NCBI GenBank assembly: GCA_001939145.1
Contig: LSRX01000587.1
Coordinates: 203,095 to 267,094 of the forward strand
Source of the DNA: Symbiodinium microadriaticum
Lineage: Eukaryota > Sar > Dinophyceae > Suessiales > Symbiodiniaceae
Direction: 5' to 3'
Length of the DNA stretch: 64,000 nucleotides
A program made the translations under genes and the position numbers. Shown here piece by piece: positions 43,413 to 53,822 of this stretch (its first letter is position 1; each line of letters begins with the position of its first letter). Below the pieces are notes generated by a model, which saw only the letters and a program-made list of their open reading frames with translations, made no database searches and was not told the origin of the DNA.

Positions 43413-44031
43413 TTAACTATTCATGGACCTCTCAGCCCTTCAAATGATTGGAGGAGCAGGGCCTCTGTGGCCAAAAAGGCCTCGGTTCTCAAAGCTCCGG
43501 ACACCCGGCGTTTCTGAAAGTTTCGGCATCAGGACTTATAGAGTGTTAGGGGTTTAAGGTTCAGGGGTGAGGCTTCGGGATTTAGGGTTTAGGGCGTAGG
43601 GATGTTTAGGCTCGGGGGTGGATTCAGAAGGGTTTCGTAAGGGATCGAGAGGCTGTTCCCAGCAAAGAGGATTCACCTGCAGGGTTTAGCGGTGTTAAGG
43701 CTTGTAGGGTTTAGGCTTTGGGCTGCCGCAGTTAGGACTGTAGATCGGGTATTTAGGGCTTTACGACGTTGCGGATTTTTTTCCTGGTGCTTTTCGGATT
43801 CAGGGTGCCAGGTACGAAGACTTGAACGTTTTACAGGCCATGTTTGGTGAGATGTGCAGCTTCGGGGCGGCATGACTTCTATAAACATCTTATGACTTTC
43901 TGTCAAGAAAAGCAGAGCGCCCTGGAAAAGCAGGGCGCCTCTGTTTGCAGCATTCGGTGTCAGGGGGAGGGACCCCGGAACCTTGCGGCCCCTCGCCTCC
44001 TAGGACCCCGGGGCTTCCAGTGAAACTCGGC
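43413..44031. other. Intergenic
   Basis: TTTAGGG words at 43555-43605. No gene recognised. Confidence 0.4.
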
Positions 44032-44130
44032 AATTGTTGAGGGGTTTAGCTTAGGTTACCATAATAGGGATCGATAGTACATAGTATGGTCTCCTTATAA
44101 TGGTAATTTAAATCAAGCCCCTTAACAATT
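44032..44130. mobile_element. Hairpin MITE-like element, single copy
   Basis: AATTGTTGAGGGGTTTAGCT at 44032 pairs with the reverse complement of 44096-44130 (AATTGTTAAGGGGCTTGATT). The arms are ~35 bp and the centre is AT-rich. Same size class as families A to D. Confidence 0.75.
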
Positions 44131-45344
44131 ATATAGAAGCCCTTGTAGTAGCACTTACACGGCTGCGACGTACCAAGGAGAAAATAGCCGACGCGACCAT
44201 CGGCTGCTCGGATCTTTCGGGGTTTCGGGTTTACTACAGGGAACGAGGGAGGTCGGGGGCGGTGGGGGGGGTCGGAATATCGAGTAGCATTATTGGTTCG
44301 GGGGTTCGGGTTTAGGGTTTAGGGTTCTTCATCGTAAGAGATATGCACCCAGAAACCCCATTCTCACTGCTCGAAGGCTCCTATGTAGCAAATTCGGCTT
44401 CAACATTCCTTTAAGGGGCCTCTTTATGCCAGTGTAAGGATTCTACAAGGGTTTACGGGTTTATTCAGGGTGTAGAGTTTAGTAAAATCTCCACTCGGAT
44501 GAGGAGTCATTCACACCGGGCCTGCATGTCTTCTTTCACGAGGGACTAGTTAGGACTCAAAAACTATGCGGGCCGTTCAAACGATGAGCTGTGAAGATCA
44601 GATGCACTTTTGAACCAGCTCCGGCAGTTCTACGCCCTCGTGGTCGCGACCACGGGAATATTTTGGCAACTCTGCGTCTCGTCCTTCGCAGCAACTATTG
44701 CTGCCTCTCAGTAGACCTGTGGAAACCAAGAGGTGCTCTTCCTAAACCCTACTTCTCGGAACAGTTCTTTAAAGGAGATCTAAACCCTAAGTCCTTAGAG
44801 GAACCACTATAGTAAGCATAGACCCCATTTGAACCCTGAACCCGAAGCCCTATAGTAACCCCTCAAAGGTAACCCTCATAGTAGCCCCATATAGATCCCC
44901 AATAATTGAAGGGAGCCCTATTCAAACCCTCAGCCCTGTAGCAACCCTTCATAAGGAACCTACTCCCAGACCCCAAAACCTAGAGTCCTGAACCCCAAAC
45001 CCTAAACGCTCAAACCCTAAACCCTCGGATTTTCGCGTCTTGGGAGTCTTTCAACTGCAACCCAACAATGCACAACCGCCAAGGCGACAACCCCAACGCC
45101 CGAAGCCCGCCGGCTCTATGTAAACCCTACAATAAGACATTCACCAACATTCCTCCACAGCTAGCTTTGCATGCATTCACCCAACTCAAGAAAATCAAAC
45201 CCTATAGTTCCTGTGCTTGTTTTACAAGCCCTACTCCTTAAACCCTAACCCCCCGAGCCTCGGGAATGGGAAGCTTTAGTGTTTGGAGATCCGATGGTGC
45301 CTCATGAAGCATTTTCATAGGTAGTCCAATATAAAAGTACAAAA
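44131..45344. other. Intergenic with C-strand words
   Basis: Degenerate CCCTAAA and AACCCTATAGTAACC words at 44745-45040. A 37-codon frame at 44601-44714 (ALLNQLRQFYALVVATTGIF) looks protein-like but is too short to call. Confidence 0.4.
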
Positions 45345-45448
45345 TACCTATAGTCTCCATTGTAGTTCCTTTTTGGGGTTACCTTTTAGGATCCTTAATA
45401 CAAAATTGGTTACACCAAAAAAAGGAACTACAATGGAGGCTATAGGTA
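45345..45448. mobile_element. Hairpin MITE-like element, subfamily A', copy 1
   Basis: TACCTATAGTCTCCATTGTA at the left pairs with TACAATGGAGGCTATAGGTA at the right. The inner arm GTAGTTCCTTTTT is shared with family A, but the outer ~15 bp differ. The centre contains AGGATCCTTAATACAAAATT. Confidence 0.85.
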
Positions 45449-46490
45449 CTCCCCCAGGCCCAGACCCAAGTCCAACTATTGAGACCCCCCCATATTACTA
45501 CAGAGGCTTGGCTGGTTGAGTCTAAGACCCCTGTCATGTAGAGTTTTGCAAAGGGCACGGGTCTCAAAAACGACAGGGTTCTTACATCATATGGGCCCCG
45601 ACCCAGGTTCAATGATTTTTGATAAATCTCCCACTTCTACCGCTAACCATATCATACCACGATATACCGCAAACCGTAAATTCGGGGGGCTGAAGAATTA
45701 GAATGGGGTCTTGGGGGGTATATAATACTTTTTCTGAAACTTTTTAATTAGGCACCCCAATAGGATATCGAGACACCAAATGCTCCCTATTTCGGAACTG
45801 ACAACCCAAAGATTTCAAGGCAAGCGCGTCACCGCGCGGCCCACGGAGGGCGCAGAGCCAGTGCCAGGCCCCAACTTAAAGCCTAAACCGAACCCCCTTG
45901 TTTGGGATTATTTTCATTTCGGTGATCCATGTACCCCTCAGCCCCACACAGCATCATGTGGTACATGTTTGAGCCCCAAAGCACCTATATTTGGGAACCC
46001 CCATGGCCAAAGTAGACCCTCAGGCAAAGGCATAACCCAGAGTTCGAGAAGGCTTCCTTAACGGTTGCAGGGCTTTGGGTGTTGGGAGTTGCAGGGTCAT
46101 GGTGCTTTAGCGCTGTGCGCTTCTGGGGTTCTGGATTAAGGCTTTGGGGGCTGTGGGAGGTTTTGACAGGGTCGATTTTAGTGCTCTGTGCCAGAGGGTC
46201 TTGTGTAAACTCACAGGACGTGCTCTGTAAATTTAAGGTTCCTCTGGCTTTGACGGACCTCGTGTTGCTCGCGGTTCATCTTCGTATCTGTAATGGAAGT
46301 TGTGTGCCTGAAAACTGCGCATGGGCCTGAGGTTCTGATGAGAACTATGGTATAGTATACACCGAAACCCATGTTGAAATAATTCAGGCTCCTATATTAT
46401 CTGATGTTCAGGTGTGTAGGGTCATCTCGCTTTGCACCCCCTTTACGAAACAAGCATCTGAAGAGAAGGAACAGCGCGAAACAATCACCC
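45449..46490. other. Intergenic
   Basis: No confident feature. A possible hairpin fragment with GGGGTATATAATACTTTTTC lies at 45710-45765. Frames at 45780-46061 and 46079-46330 have no recognisable motif. Confidence 0.4.
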
Positions 46491-46590
46491 GTAAACCCTA
46501 AACCCCTAAACTTAAACCCTAAACTCCTAAACTCTTCAACTCCCAAACCCCTAAACCCTAAACCCCTAAATCCTTAAACCCCTATCACTT
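46491..46590. repeat. CCCTAAA-type telomere-like block
   Basis: CCCTAAACCCCTAAACTT units. Confidence 0.85.
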
Positions 46591-46984
46591 AGGATTCCCG
46601 AAGGAGCTCGGAGTCATGGTTTTGAGCCCCCCGCGGTTTTGCGATTTGGTGCATTCGGATGTCTGTTTTCGGAATGTGCCTAGTCGGGTTCCGTACAGTT
46701 ACAGGTGAACGCGCTTTGTGTCGGCATAGTTGGGTGTTAAACGTGTGGATTAGGTTATGTATGCTATTTTTGTTGCCGGGGCTTTCCTTTTTTGCATCTT
46801 TCAGGCTGTCGGATTGGAGGTTTTAAAATAAGGATTTAGGGTTAGGTCCAGGCCTGGAGGGTAGGAACTTTTTTAAGGTTTAGGCTTATTTGTTTAGGCT
46901 TTAGGTTTGAAGGGTAGGAACCTTTGACTATTCCTCGTGCAGGGTTTAGGGTTGAGGGGTGGTTGAAGGGTACCTAAACCCTAA
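46591..46984. other. Intergenic, TTTAGGG words toward the right
   Basis: GGTTTAGGCTT(A/T) and AGGGTAGGAAC(C/T)TTT words at 46835-46960, then CCCTAAACCCTAAACCC directly before the CAP-Gly segment. Confidence 0.45.
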
Positions 46985-47194
46985 ACCCTAAACCTAACTG
47001 TCGTCTGGAAGCCTAGAAGCCCAGAAGCAGGCGTGGTGCGCTTCGTCGGGGCCACGAAGTTTGCAGATGGCATCTGGATGGGCATAGAGTTGGATGAGCC
47101 AAAGGGCAAGAACGATGGCACCGCATCCCGGCTCACAGGGAATAGCTCTTCTCGTGCATGGGTCATGTTCAGGGTCAGTGCGGGGCGAAGAGCA
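46985..47194 (+). CDS. CAP-Gly domain exon-like segment
   Basis: The frame opens after TAA at 46982 and ends at TGA 47192-47194. Its core, about 47030-47130, reads [20 protein letters not shown] followed by [10 protein letters not shown]. That is the diagnostic CAP-Gly arrangement: G-x-V-R-F-V-G, a W-x-G-x-E-L-D-E-P strand-turn, and G-K-N-D-G, the loop that binds the C-terminal EEY/F of tubulin and EB proteins. CAP-Gly modules of ~70 residues occur in tubulin-folding cofactors, CLIP-170 and p150-Glued. After GKNDG the frame departs from the family (expected continuation: G-x-x-Y-F), so a splice donor probably lies near 47115-47140, possibly a GC donor. No preceding or following exon could be assigned. 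It may be part of a split gene or a relic. Confidence 0.6.
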
Positions 47195-47496
47195 TGAAAC
47201 TGGATATCCCGAGTGTCAAGACCTCTGAGAGTCATTCTAATCAGGAGTTCTATCTCTAGTGTCCATCTGGCTCCTTGACTTCGAAGCCTACGTCCTCGAT
47301 GAAGAGGTTGCGACCTATCATCACTCTTGCAGATACAGATGATCATCTCCGAAACATCTATGTTTCAGAGTGATTCGTATGCTGCCAGTCCCGTTGCTGA
47401 CAACCGCGATGTCTGCTGCCCAAGAGTAGTATCCGCGGCGCATTTGCTTTTGGTGCGCAGTTGAACCTGAGTTTGTTGGTCTTGCGGAGTCTTGCG
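47195..47496. other. Intergenic or intronic
   Basis: No recognised feature. A protein-like phrase (DFEAYVLDEEVATYHHSC) at about 47278-47332 could be a further small exon, but nothing confirms it. Confidence 0.35.
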
Positions 47497-47545
47497 CGAG
47501 AGAGAGAGAGAGAGAGAGCGCGAGCGAGAGAGAGAGCGAGAGTAT
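47497..47545. repeat. (GA)n microsatellite
   Basis: GA run with GC interruptions. Confidence 0.9.
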
Positions 47546-47610
47546 AAGGTTTCGAGAAGCCACGTGTCCATTCGAGGTGTCAGACTGCCTGGGCGATCAT
47601 GGCGATGCTG

Positions 47611-47810
47611 CTATACTATACTATACTATACTATACTATACTATACTATACTATACTATACTATACTATACTTGAGTCTACTAGGCTATACTATACCGTA
47701 CTTCTTCTATGCCATATTGCACTGTACTAAAGTATACTATGCGAGAATGTAATGTACTATACTATACTACACCGTACTAACCCATACTATATTATAGTGT
47801 AACATGCTAT
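47611..47810. repeat. (CTATA)n pentanucleotide array with degraded right flank
   Basis: Twelve perfect CTATA units at 47611-47671, then ~140 bp of decayed TACTA/TATAC words up to the 5' side of the membrane gene. Confidence 0.9.
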
Positions 47811-47824
47811 ACGAAAGTAGCCAT

Positions 47825-47840
47825 TGGTTCCACTTGCAGC
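47825..47840 (+). promoter_or_regulatory. Candidate spliced-leader trans-splice acceptor
   Basis: TTGGTTCCACTTGCAG ends 69 bp upstream of the chosen ATG of the membrane gene. Dinoflagellate nuclear mRNAs receive a spliced leader at such AG acceptors. A second AG (GGGACCAG at about 47900) is an alternative. Inferred from position only. Confidence 0.3.
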
Positions 47841-47908
47841 CCGATCTCCGGCCCACTGGGAAAGCCTTGGTTTTTGGAGTTCAGGGTTTTTGGGGACCAG
47901 GGAGCGCC

Positions 47909-49679
47909 ATGGCGAAGAAAGGCTTAGAGGTCTGCTTGGGCGTGCCCAGCGAGTTCTCATCAGCCGTGCCGGATGACACCTGTGAGTTCTCCTTCTACAT
48001 GCCCGACGATATCTCGGCATTTCCTCCAGACTTCCCGAATGCCTCCGCGGCTTCGTCCACAGACTCCGACGAAGACTCATGGAAGGATATGATCGACCGG
48101 TACAGTGAGTTCTTGATTGAGATGCAGGCAACTCGGCCTGAAATTTTGCGAGGGATCCGTACTTTTGAAGTCCTCCGGGAAGGCCCCCGACGTTGGATTA
48201 AGGGCGATTTGCACGGCCTCCATGCCCGCACTGAAGTGGTGACAGAGCTTGATGAGTTTTGGTCCCACAGCTGGCAACTCCGTCCTTTGACGAAGTATGC
48301 GAGCCTACTCTTCGTCAGCAATGGCTTTCCGGCATTCGTAGTGGGCACGGCCAGTGCCTTCGTGCCCTTCGCGCTGTTTGCAGCAGGGATCTTTCCCTGG
48401 GATGCTAGGCAGGCCAGGCCTTTGGGACATTTTAGGGTTTAAGGTTTAGGGTTTAGGGTTTGTTAGGGTTTAGGGTTTGCTTTCGTTGGTCTTAAGAGGA
48501 TCTTAACTCCGAACACTTCTCAAGGGCCGTAAAGGGCCAACCTAGGAGAGATTATGCACCCTCTGTGGTGCGGTTGGCTACTACCTCACCCTGCTGCTTT
48601 GGCGGCAGAGGACGAAGATCTTCCTGGATATTGCCTGTATCAACCAGACAGACCCACAAGAAAAAGCTGAGGGGCTCATCAGCTTGGGGGCATTTTTGAA
48701 GAACTCTCGATCTCTACTTGTTCTTTGGGATACCACGCTGGTGTCAAGGCTCTGGTGTATATTTGAGATGGCAGCTTTCCTGCGCAGCCATGGGTTAGAC
48801 TCCCAAAGGAAGTCCTTCGTGATTTGCCCAATTTTCGCGGGGCTGGCCTACCTTGTCGGCAATTTTGGTTTGTGCCTGCTCTGCCTCATTTTCAGTTACT
48901 CGCTGTCACTGATGCCCTTGTTTCCGTACGGCGGGATGGTGATGTCCGCACTGGCTTTTCCATGCTTGACAAGCCTCGCGTATGTTGTTCTACTACACTA
49001 TCGCAATGTCGACACCGTGCAGAGACAGTTGCGGCATTTCAAGATTCGAGACGCCTCTAGTGCCTGCTGTGCCTATAACCATGTTAATCCAGAAACGGGC
49101 GAGCAGATATTCTGCGACCGCAACATCATTCTCCGGTGCATTTCCGCATGGTTCGGTTCCACGGATGACTTCGAGTCTGCGGTTCGAGGTAGGGTGCGAG
49201 ATGCGCTCGTGGGGGAACTGGCCAACCGCACCTTCACATATTGGCGCATCGTGCAGGCAACCTGCCCCATCCTGTGGATGGGACTGGACCTCTTGACAAA
49301 CGACATCGTTGAGACACCGAACATTATCCTCAGCATTATACTGTATTGGCTTATTGTTGTCCCAAACGTAGCTCTAGTTGTGCTCCGACTATGCTACATG
49401 GCCAAGCTTCTGTGCGATGGTAGGTTCGTGCGCGCCTTGCTCGCCATCGGGTTCGTGGCCACTGGTGTGCTCATGTTCGGCACCTGTTTCGCATCTCAGA
49501 TGATATGTCTTCCGGTTTTTCTCCGTCAGTATTTCGGTCCGGATCCAGCGAAGCACACAAATGCATGGGTGCTATCTACGGTGGTGCATATCTGCATTCT
49601 TGGCCCTTGCAGCCTTCTTCTATGGCGGCGTGTGCCAGAGATTCATGCAGAAAGCCCCTCTGCGGGCAGCGGCGGATGA
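47909..49679 (+). CDS. Multi-pass membrane protein with TIR/HET-like central segment, two exons
   Basis: Exon 1 is 47909-48412 (168 codons) and exon 2 is 48546-49679 (377 codons and TGA); the joined protein is 545 aa. The start is ATG 47909 because upstream residues are unlike protein and a candidate leader acceptor precedes it. The N-terminus (1-60) is acidic and Ser-rich. Residues 113-122 (ELDEFWSHSW) precede a hydrophobic segment at ~131-163 and another at ~176-187. The central part carries DIACINQ (196-202), SLLVLWD (224-230) and RLWCIFE (236-242). Six further hydrophobic segments lie near 261-294, 297-319, 400-418, 427-450, 463-484 and 508-528. A Cys/His-containing loop (CCAYNHVNP and FCDR, ~342-360) separates them. 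The family is abundant in Symbiodiniaceae proteomes and has no assigned function that I know of. The central motifs resemble TIR and fungal HET domains (inference). The frame is intact, so it is probably functional. Confidence 0.8.
48413..48545 (+). other. Intron of the membrane gene, containing TTTAGGG repeats
   Basis: Exon 1 in frame runs to ...WDARQ. Read-through reaches TAA at 48440, and in the exon 2 frame the nearest upstream stop is TAG at 48543-48545. A GC-AG intron 48413-48545 joins the frames in phase 0 and brings ELDEFWSHSW...GIFPWDARQ next to ERLCTLCGAVGYYLTLLLW, matching the family's usual order. The intron's 5' half (48430-48482) is TTTAGGG-type repeat. Exact boundaries are inferred. 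Confidence 0.6.
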
Positions 49680-50075
49680 AGCGAAAACTGGCATGCGTGT
49701 CTTCATCCGGTAGATATTCCAAGCTTTCTGGCGGTTGTAATGAGTGGCATAAACACCTGAGTCCATCCCGAATCCCTGAGCCCTGAACCATTGACATAAG
49801 TAGTTTGAACTTGGTTCGGAGCCTCTGCCTGCAGCCAGGCCTCTTCCGGGTATAGGCCTGGCTAGAAGTTTGTTGCGGTTTAGGGTTTAGGGTTGAGTAT
49901 GTCTTCATCATCCCTCCTACACCCCAGCTTCCATGGTCGACAGTCGTAGCAGCCCAAACACGAATTCAGAGGAACCTGCAAAATTTGGAAGGCTGAGGTA
50001 AACCTCTAAGGCTGCAATGACTGTAGGTTTTGCCTTGACATGCGAATTTGATTAGGACTTCTACGTGGGGTATAT
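49680..50075. other. 3' flank of the membrane gene
   Basis: No polyadenylation motif recognised. A short TTTAGGGTTTAGGG lies at 49878-49895. Confidence 0.4.
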
Positions 50076-50165
50076 GGACAGTTCTCTAAATTAGGGTCCC
50101 TTTCAGGGTCCTTCCATAGGGGTATCGTATGGTGCCGTGCTATTTTGGGTACCTAAAATGGACGT
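50076..50165. mobile_element. Hairpin MITE-like element, family B, left-half fragment
   Basis: GGACAGTTCTCTAAATTAGGGTCCCTTT, then GGTGCCGTGCTATTTTGGGTACCTAAAATGG, as in full B copies. The right terminal repeat is missing. Confidence 0.6.
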
Positions 50166-51070
50166 TTGGGGTTTAGGACATTGCGAGGTACAAGAGGTGA
50201 GCTACTTCACGGCGAAGCCTCAGCCTCTCGGCGAGAATAGGGGTTCTTTGCGTCTGCTTTTGGGGGTTTTATGATACAGGGGGGGGTGTGGCTTAAGGTG
50301 CAAGATTGAGGGGCCTGTGGGTTCGGGCCATTGTCATCTTTCGTTTTAGGATCTGGGAGAAGGCTTTAAGGTCACCACTTCAGAGTCGGTTCGGGGGATT
50401 AGGGTTTAGGAACTTCAGAACTATGAATTTGAGACGAGCAGGCTCTTCTATGGGTCGTCGGGGGGAAGTCCTGGCAGCAGAAGCAGAAAGGAAGGAGCAC
50501 TAAACCCTGAGGCCACACCCTGAACAGTGTTCCATGATCCAACTTCTTAGCTTCTGCTAAAACCCTAAACCCTTAACCCTAAACCCTAAAGTCCAACATG
50601 CCCTCGAAAGGCACGGGCTCTTCGTGCGCTTGGGAAAAGCCGAGCCAATACTGGACTCAGCCGCTGCGTGGCGCCCTAGAGACAAGTGTCAGGCTCTAGG
50701 CGAAGGCTCCATGCTAAATCAGCTCCTTTAAAGAGACTGTAGGGTGCATGGAGTGTTGGCTCCAACCAGATTTCTCCACATTTTCGTGTTTTTGCGGCTG
50801 CAGCGGAAGGGCTCAAGGCTCTGCAACCAGGATTCTTCCGCACGGTTGCCGCAAGAAGAGTTCAGGAACAAAAATGCAACCAGAGGCTGGACGTGTTCTC
50901 TTGTTTTTGGGCGGAGACTAGCAATAAACAGGTTTTCAGGGAACACCCCACATGACGCAGCCTTGGGTGTTCGGGATTCACGCATACTTATACACCTCCT
51001 CGAAAATCTTTCTGCAGCGTGCTTCCTGTGGTAGTGTCAATGCTCACCCTGCACCCCAAGCCCCAAACCC
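50166..51070. other. Intergenic
   Basis: Poly-G at 50279-50286, short CCCTAAA words at 50560-50590. No gene recognised. Confidence 0.4.
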
Positions 51071-51179
51071 TACCTATAGTCTCCATTGTAGTTCCTTTTT
51101 TTGGTTTACCCAATTTTGTATTATATAAGGATCCTAAAAGGTAACCCCAAAAAGGAACTACAATGGAGACTATAGGTAG
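51071..51179. mobile_element. Hairpin MITE-like element, subfamily A', copy 2
   Basis: TACCTATAGTCTCCATTGTA at the left pairs perfectly with TACAATGGAGACTATAGGTA at the right. The inner arms are GTTCCTTTTTTTGG / CCAAAAAGGAAC. The centre is inverted relative to copy 1 (AATTTTGTATTATATAAGGATCCT). The left flank is CCAAACCC, so the TA sits within a CCCTA word. Confidence 0.9.
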
Positions 51180-51189
51180 AGTTGTGAAA

Positions 51190-51885
51190 CAGGAATTATA
51201 TAGAACCTAGAGGCATGAAAAAAATAGAACCAACAAAGCAATTCAAAATCATGGATATAAAAAATATCAAAGACATACACAGCAACCAACCACGATTGCA
51301 AAAAAGATAAAGAATAAACTCAAAACAAAACAGGCTCGTTAGTTCGTTGTGTTTTACGTGTCTTCTTTTTTTTATTTTTGTTTTTCCAGTCAAAAGCAAA
51401 AATAACACAAACCAAAAACAACACACACTGTATTCCTTGCTGCATTGTGCTCGTTTTTGGTTGCGTTTTATCTGTGTTGTTTTTTTGTCTTATTTTTGAT
51501 TGTTTTTCCTTGCTGCAGTGTGCTCTTGTTTGCTTGTATTTCATGTGTTTTCTTTTTGGTTTGTTTTGTTTTTCCAAAGTCAAAACAAAAATAAAACGCA
51601 AAAAACAAAACTACAACAAAAGCAACACCAACATTGTCTTCCTTGCTGCCTTGTGCTCGTTGTTGGTTGTAGTTTGCTTGTTTTGTTTGGATTTTATTTT
51701 TTGTCCAAGGAAAAACCGAAACTAAAAACAAAATAAAAAAGCATACAAAAGAACTAAATCATAATTATCAAATTGTCTTCCTTGCTTCGTTGTTTTTGTT
51801 GACTTGTGCGCTTTTTTGAAACTGTGCTGTGTTCCGTTTCACTTTTTTCGTTGCGTTTCCATTTTGCTTGCTATTCGGAAAATTA
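51190..51885. repeat. AT-rich region of four degenerate ~70-140-bp units with T-run/A-run hairpins
   Basis: The phrase CTTCCTTGCTGCxxTGTGCTCGTT occurs at about 51434, 51508, 51639 and (degraded) 51777. Between them a T-rich run (TTTTTGTTTTTCC) is followed by GTCAAAACAAAAATAAA, forming potential hairpins at 51370-51410, 51555-51605 and 51680-51740. Composition is unlike the rest of the window. Confidence 0.75.
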
Positions 51886-52280
51886 ATACATCGTTGATTT
51901 CCAATGCGTTACGGGCCTGTTGATGTCACAACCCTAGAGCCCCATATCTTTAAAAGACTCGCGAAGATCCAAAGTGTTTTTGCCTTGCAGCCCCTCAGCC
52001 GCAGCTTAACCCCCACAGCTCTACACTGTCAAATCCAAAGCCCTAAGTAAACGACACCGAAGTTCTAACTCTTCGATGTTTCCTGCGTTTGCCTGAGTCC
52101 TCTAAACCCGAAACCCTAAACCCTTAAACCCTATGAACACTATACCCGAAGAGGCCCCCTTCGAGGATTCGAGGATCGGATAGCCTTTCTCGTATCATGG
52201 GTTCTGGCAATGGGAGGATCCGGAGGTAGGATACCTTGTGTAGGAATCCCTGCAGTAAGCATCCTGCTACTGTAGGTTCT
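51886..52280. other. Intergenic
   Basis: CCCTAAA words at 52105-52135. No gene recognised. Confidence 0.4.
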
Positions 52281-52361
52281 ACACACACACACATATATAT
52301 ATATATACACATATATATATATATATATGTGTATATGTATATATGCATGTATGTATGTACG

Positions 52362-52446
<85 letters not shown>

Positions 52447-52565
52447 GTGTATCGACATATACACGCATTTATACATATACATATACACAACATATACACA
52501 TGCATATACATGTACATGTACATGTACATGTACAATATGTACATGTACTTATATATATATATATA
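52281..52565. repeat. Compound CA/TA/TATATG/ACATGT microsatellite
   Basis: CA then TA runs, a (TATATG)n array at ~52330-52445 of about 15 units, then CATATA and (ACATGT)n to a final (TA)n. Confidence 0.95.
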
Positions 52566-52702
52566 GCAGGGCACCGGATTTAAGATTCACTCTGGCTTTA
52601 ATCACAAAAACAGAGGTTTCATGTGCTTAAACGCGATGTTGTACCGGAATAAGGTGGGAAACACAAGAAAATCAGGACTTTGAACACATCCCGCGCCCGC
52701 CT

Positions 52703-52726
52703 CTATATATATATATATATATATAT
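52703..52726. repeat. (TA)n microsatellite
   Basis: Twelve TA units. Confidence 0.95.
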
Positions 52727-52879
52727 GTGCGGATGGTATAGGTATGCTACTTTCTGAAACTCTACAACCTTTCTAAACCTGTATGGACCTTTCAATGGGG
52801 TCACATACCTATAGAAACTTCAGGACTAATTAAAATCGCGTCCACGCCTTCCAACTCCTGCTTTTCATGGATCGGTAGC

Positions 52880-53255
52880 TCTGCAACCTGAACCCTAAAC
52901 CCTACATAAGCCCCAAAACCCCTAAACCGCATAGCCCCTAAACCCTAAAGCCCCCGAACCCTAAAGCCCCTGAAGCCCTAAAGCCCTAAAGCCCCTGAAC
53001 CCTGAAGCCAATAAACCCTAAAGCCCCTGAACCCTAAAGCCCCCAAATCCCAAAGCCCATGAGCCCTAAAGCCCCTAAACCCTCAAGCCCCTAAACCGTA
53101 TAGCCCCTAAACCCTAAAGCCCCTAAACCCTATAGCCCCTAAACCCTAAAACTCCTAAACCCTAAAACCCCGAAGCCCTAAAGCCCCTAAACCCTAAAGC
53201 GCCTAAACCCTTAAACCCTAAAGCCCCTAAACCCTGAAGCCCCTAGACCCTAGGA
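52880..53255. repeat. CCCTAAAGCCC-type telomere-like block
   Basis: About 375 bp of CCCTAAAGCCCCTAAACC units, ~16-18 bp period, moderately regular. Confidence 0.9.
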
Positions 53256-53822
53256 GTCAGCTCTACTCAGGCTGTGAAGCGCCAAAGCACTCTGCCGACG
53301 GAGGCAGCTGGCGCTTGAGGGTTTGGGGTTAGGGGGTTTAGGGTTTAGGGCTTGTAACCGAAAAGACGTACTTCCTACTTTTTGAAGGAACTTTCTATAG
53401 AAAACATAATAAAGAACCCAAAAAGGGTAGGTCCTTCCGGCTTCCGGTAAGGCTTCGGGTTTAGGGTCTGACCCGTAAGGGCTTATGTCGCACAAGTAGG
53501 CTTTAGGGTTTACACTTTACACTGCATACAGTTTAGAATAGTCCCTTGGCTAGTAATTCCATAAGCCGTATCATAGGTAGCAAGGCCGTTAAAGCGTCCT
53601 TCTGACCCTGATTTCATCCTAAACCCCTAGCCCTAAACCCACCATAGGTCGTACGGCTCTATTCAAGAAGGGGGGGGGGCCTTTCTTTATGAAGCCTCTT
53701 GGTTCGTGCTTAGCCGCCGTTCTCTTGAGGGGTTTCTTCAGCTCTAGGGAAGCGGTTTGGGTTTAGGCCTTAGGGTTTCGGGCTTTGGGGTTTGGGGTTT
53801 GGGGTGTAGGGTTTAGAGGTTN
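53256..53822. other. Intergenic up to minisatellite
   Basis: A family D-like fragment at 53368-53440 (CTTCCTACTTTTTGAAGG...AAAAAGGGTAGGTCC). TTTAGGG words at 53320-53360 and 53755-53818. Poly-G at about 53671-53679. A single N at 53822. Confidence 0.45.
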
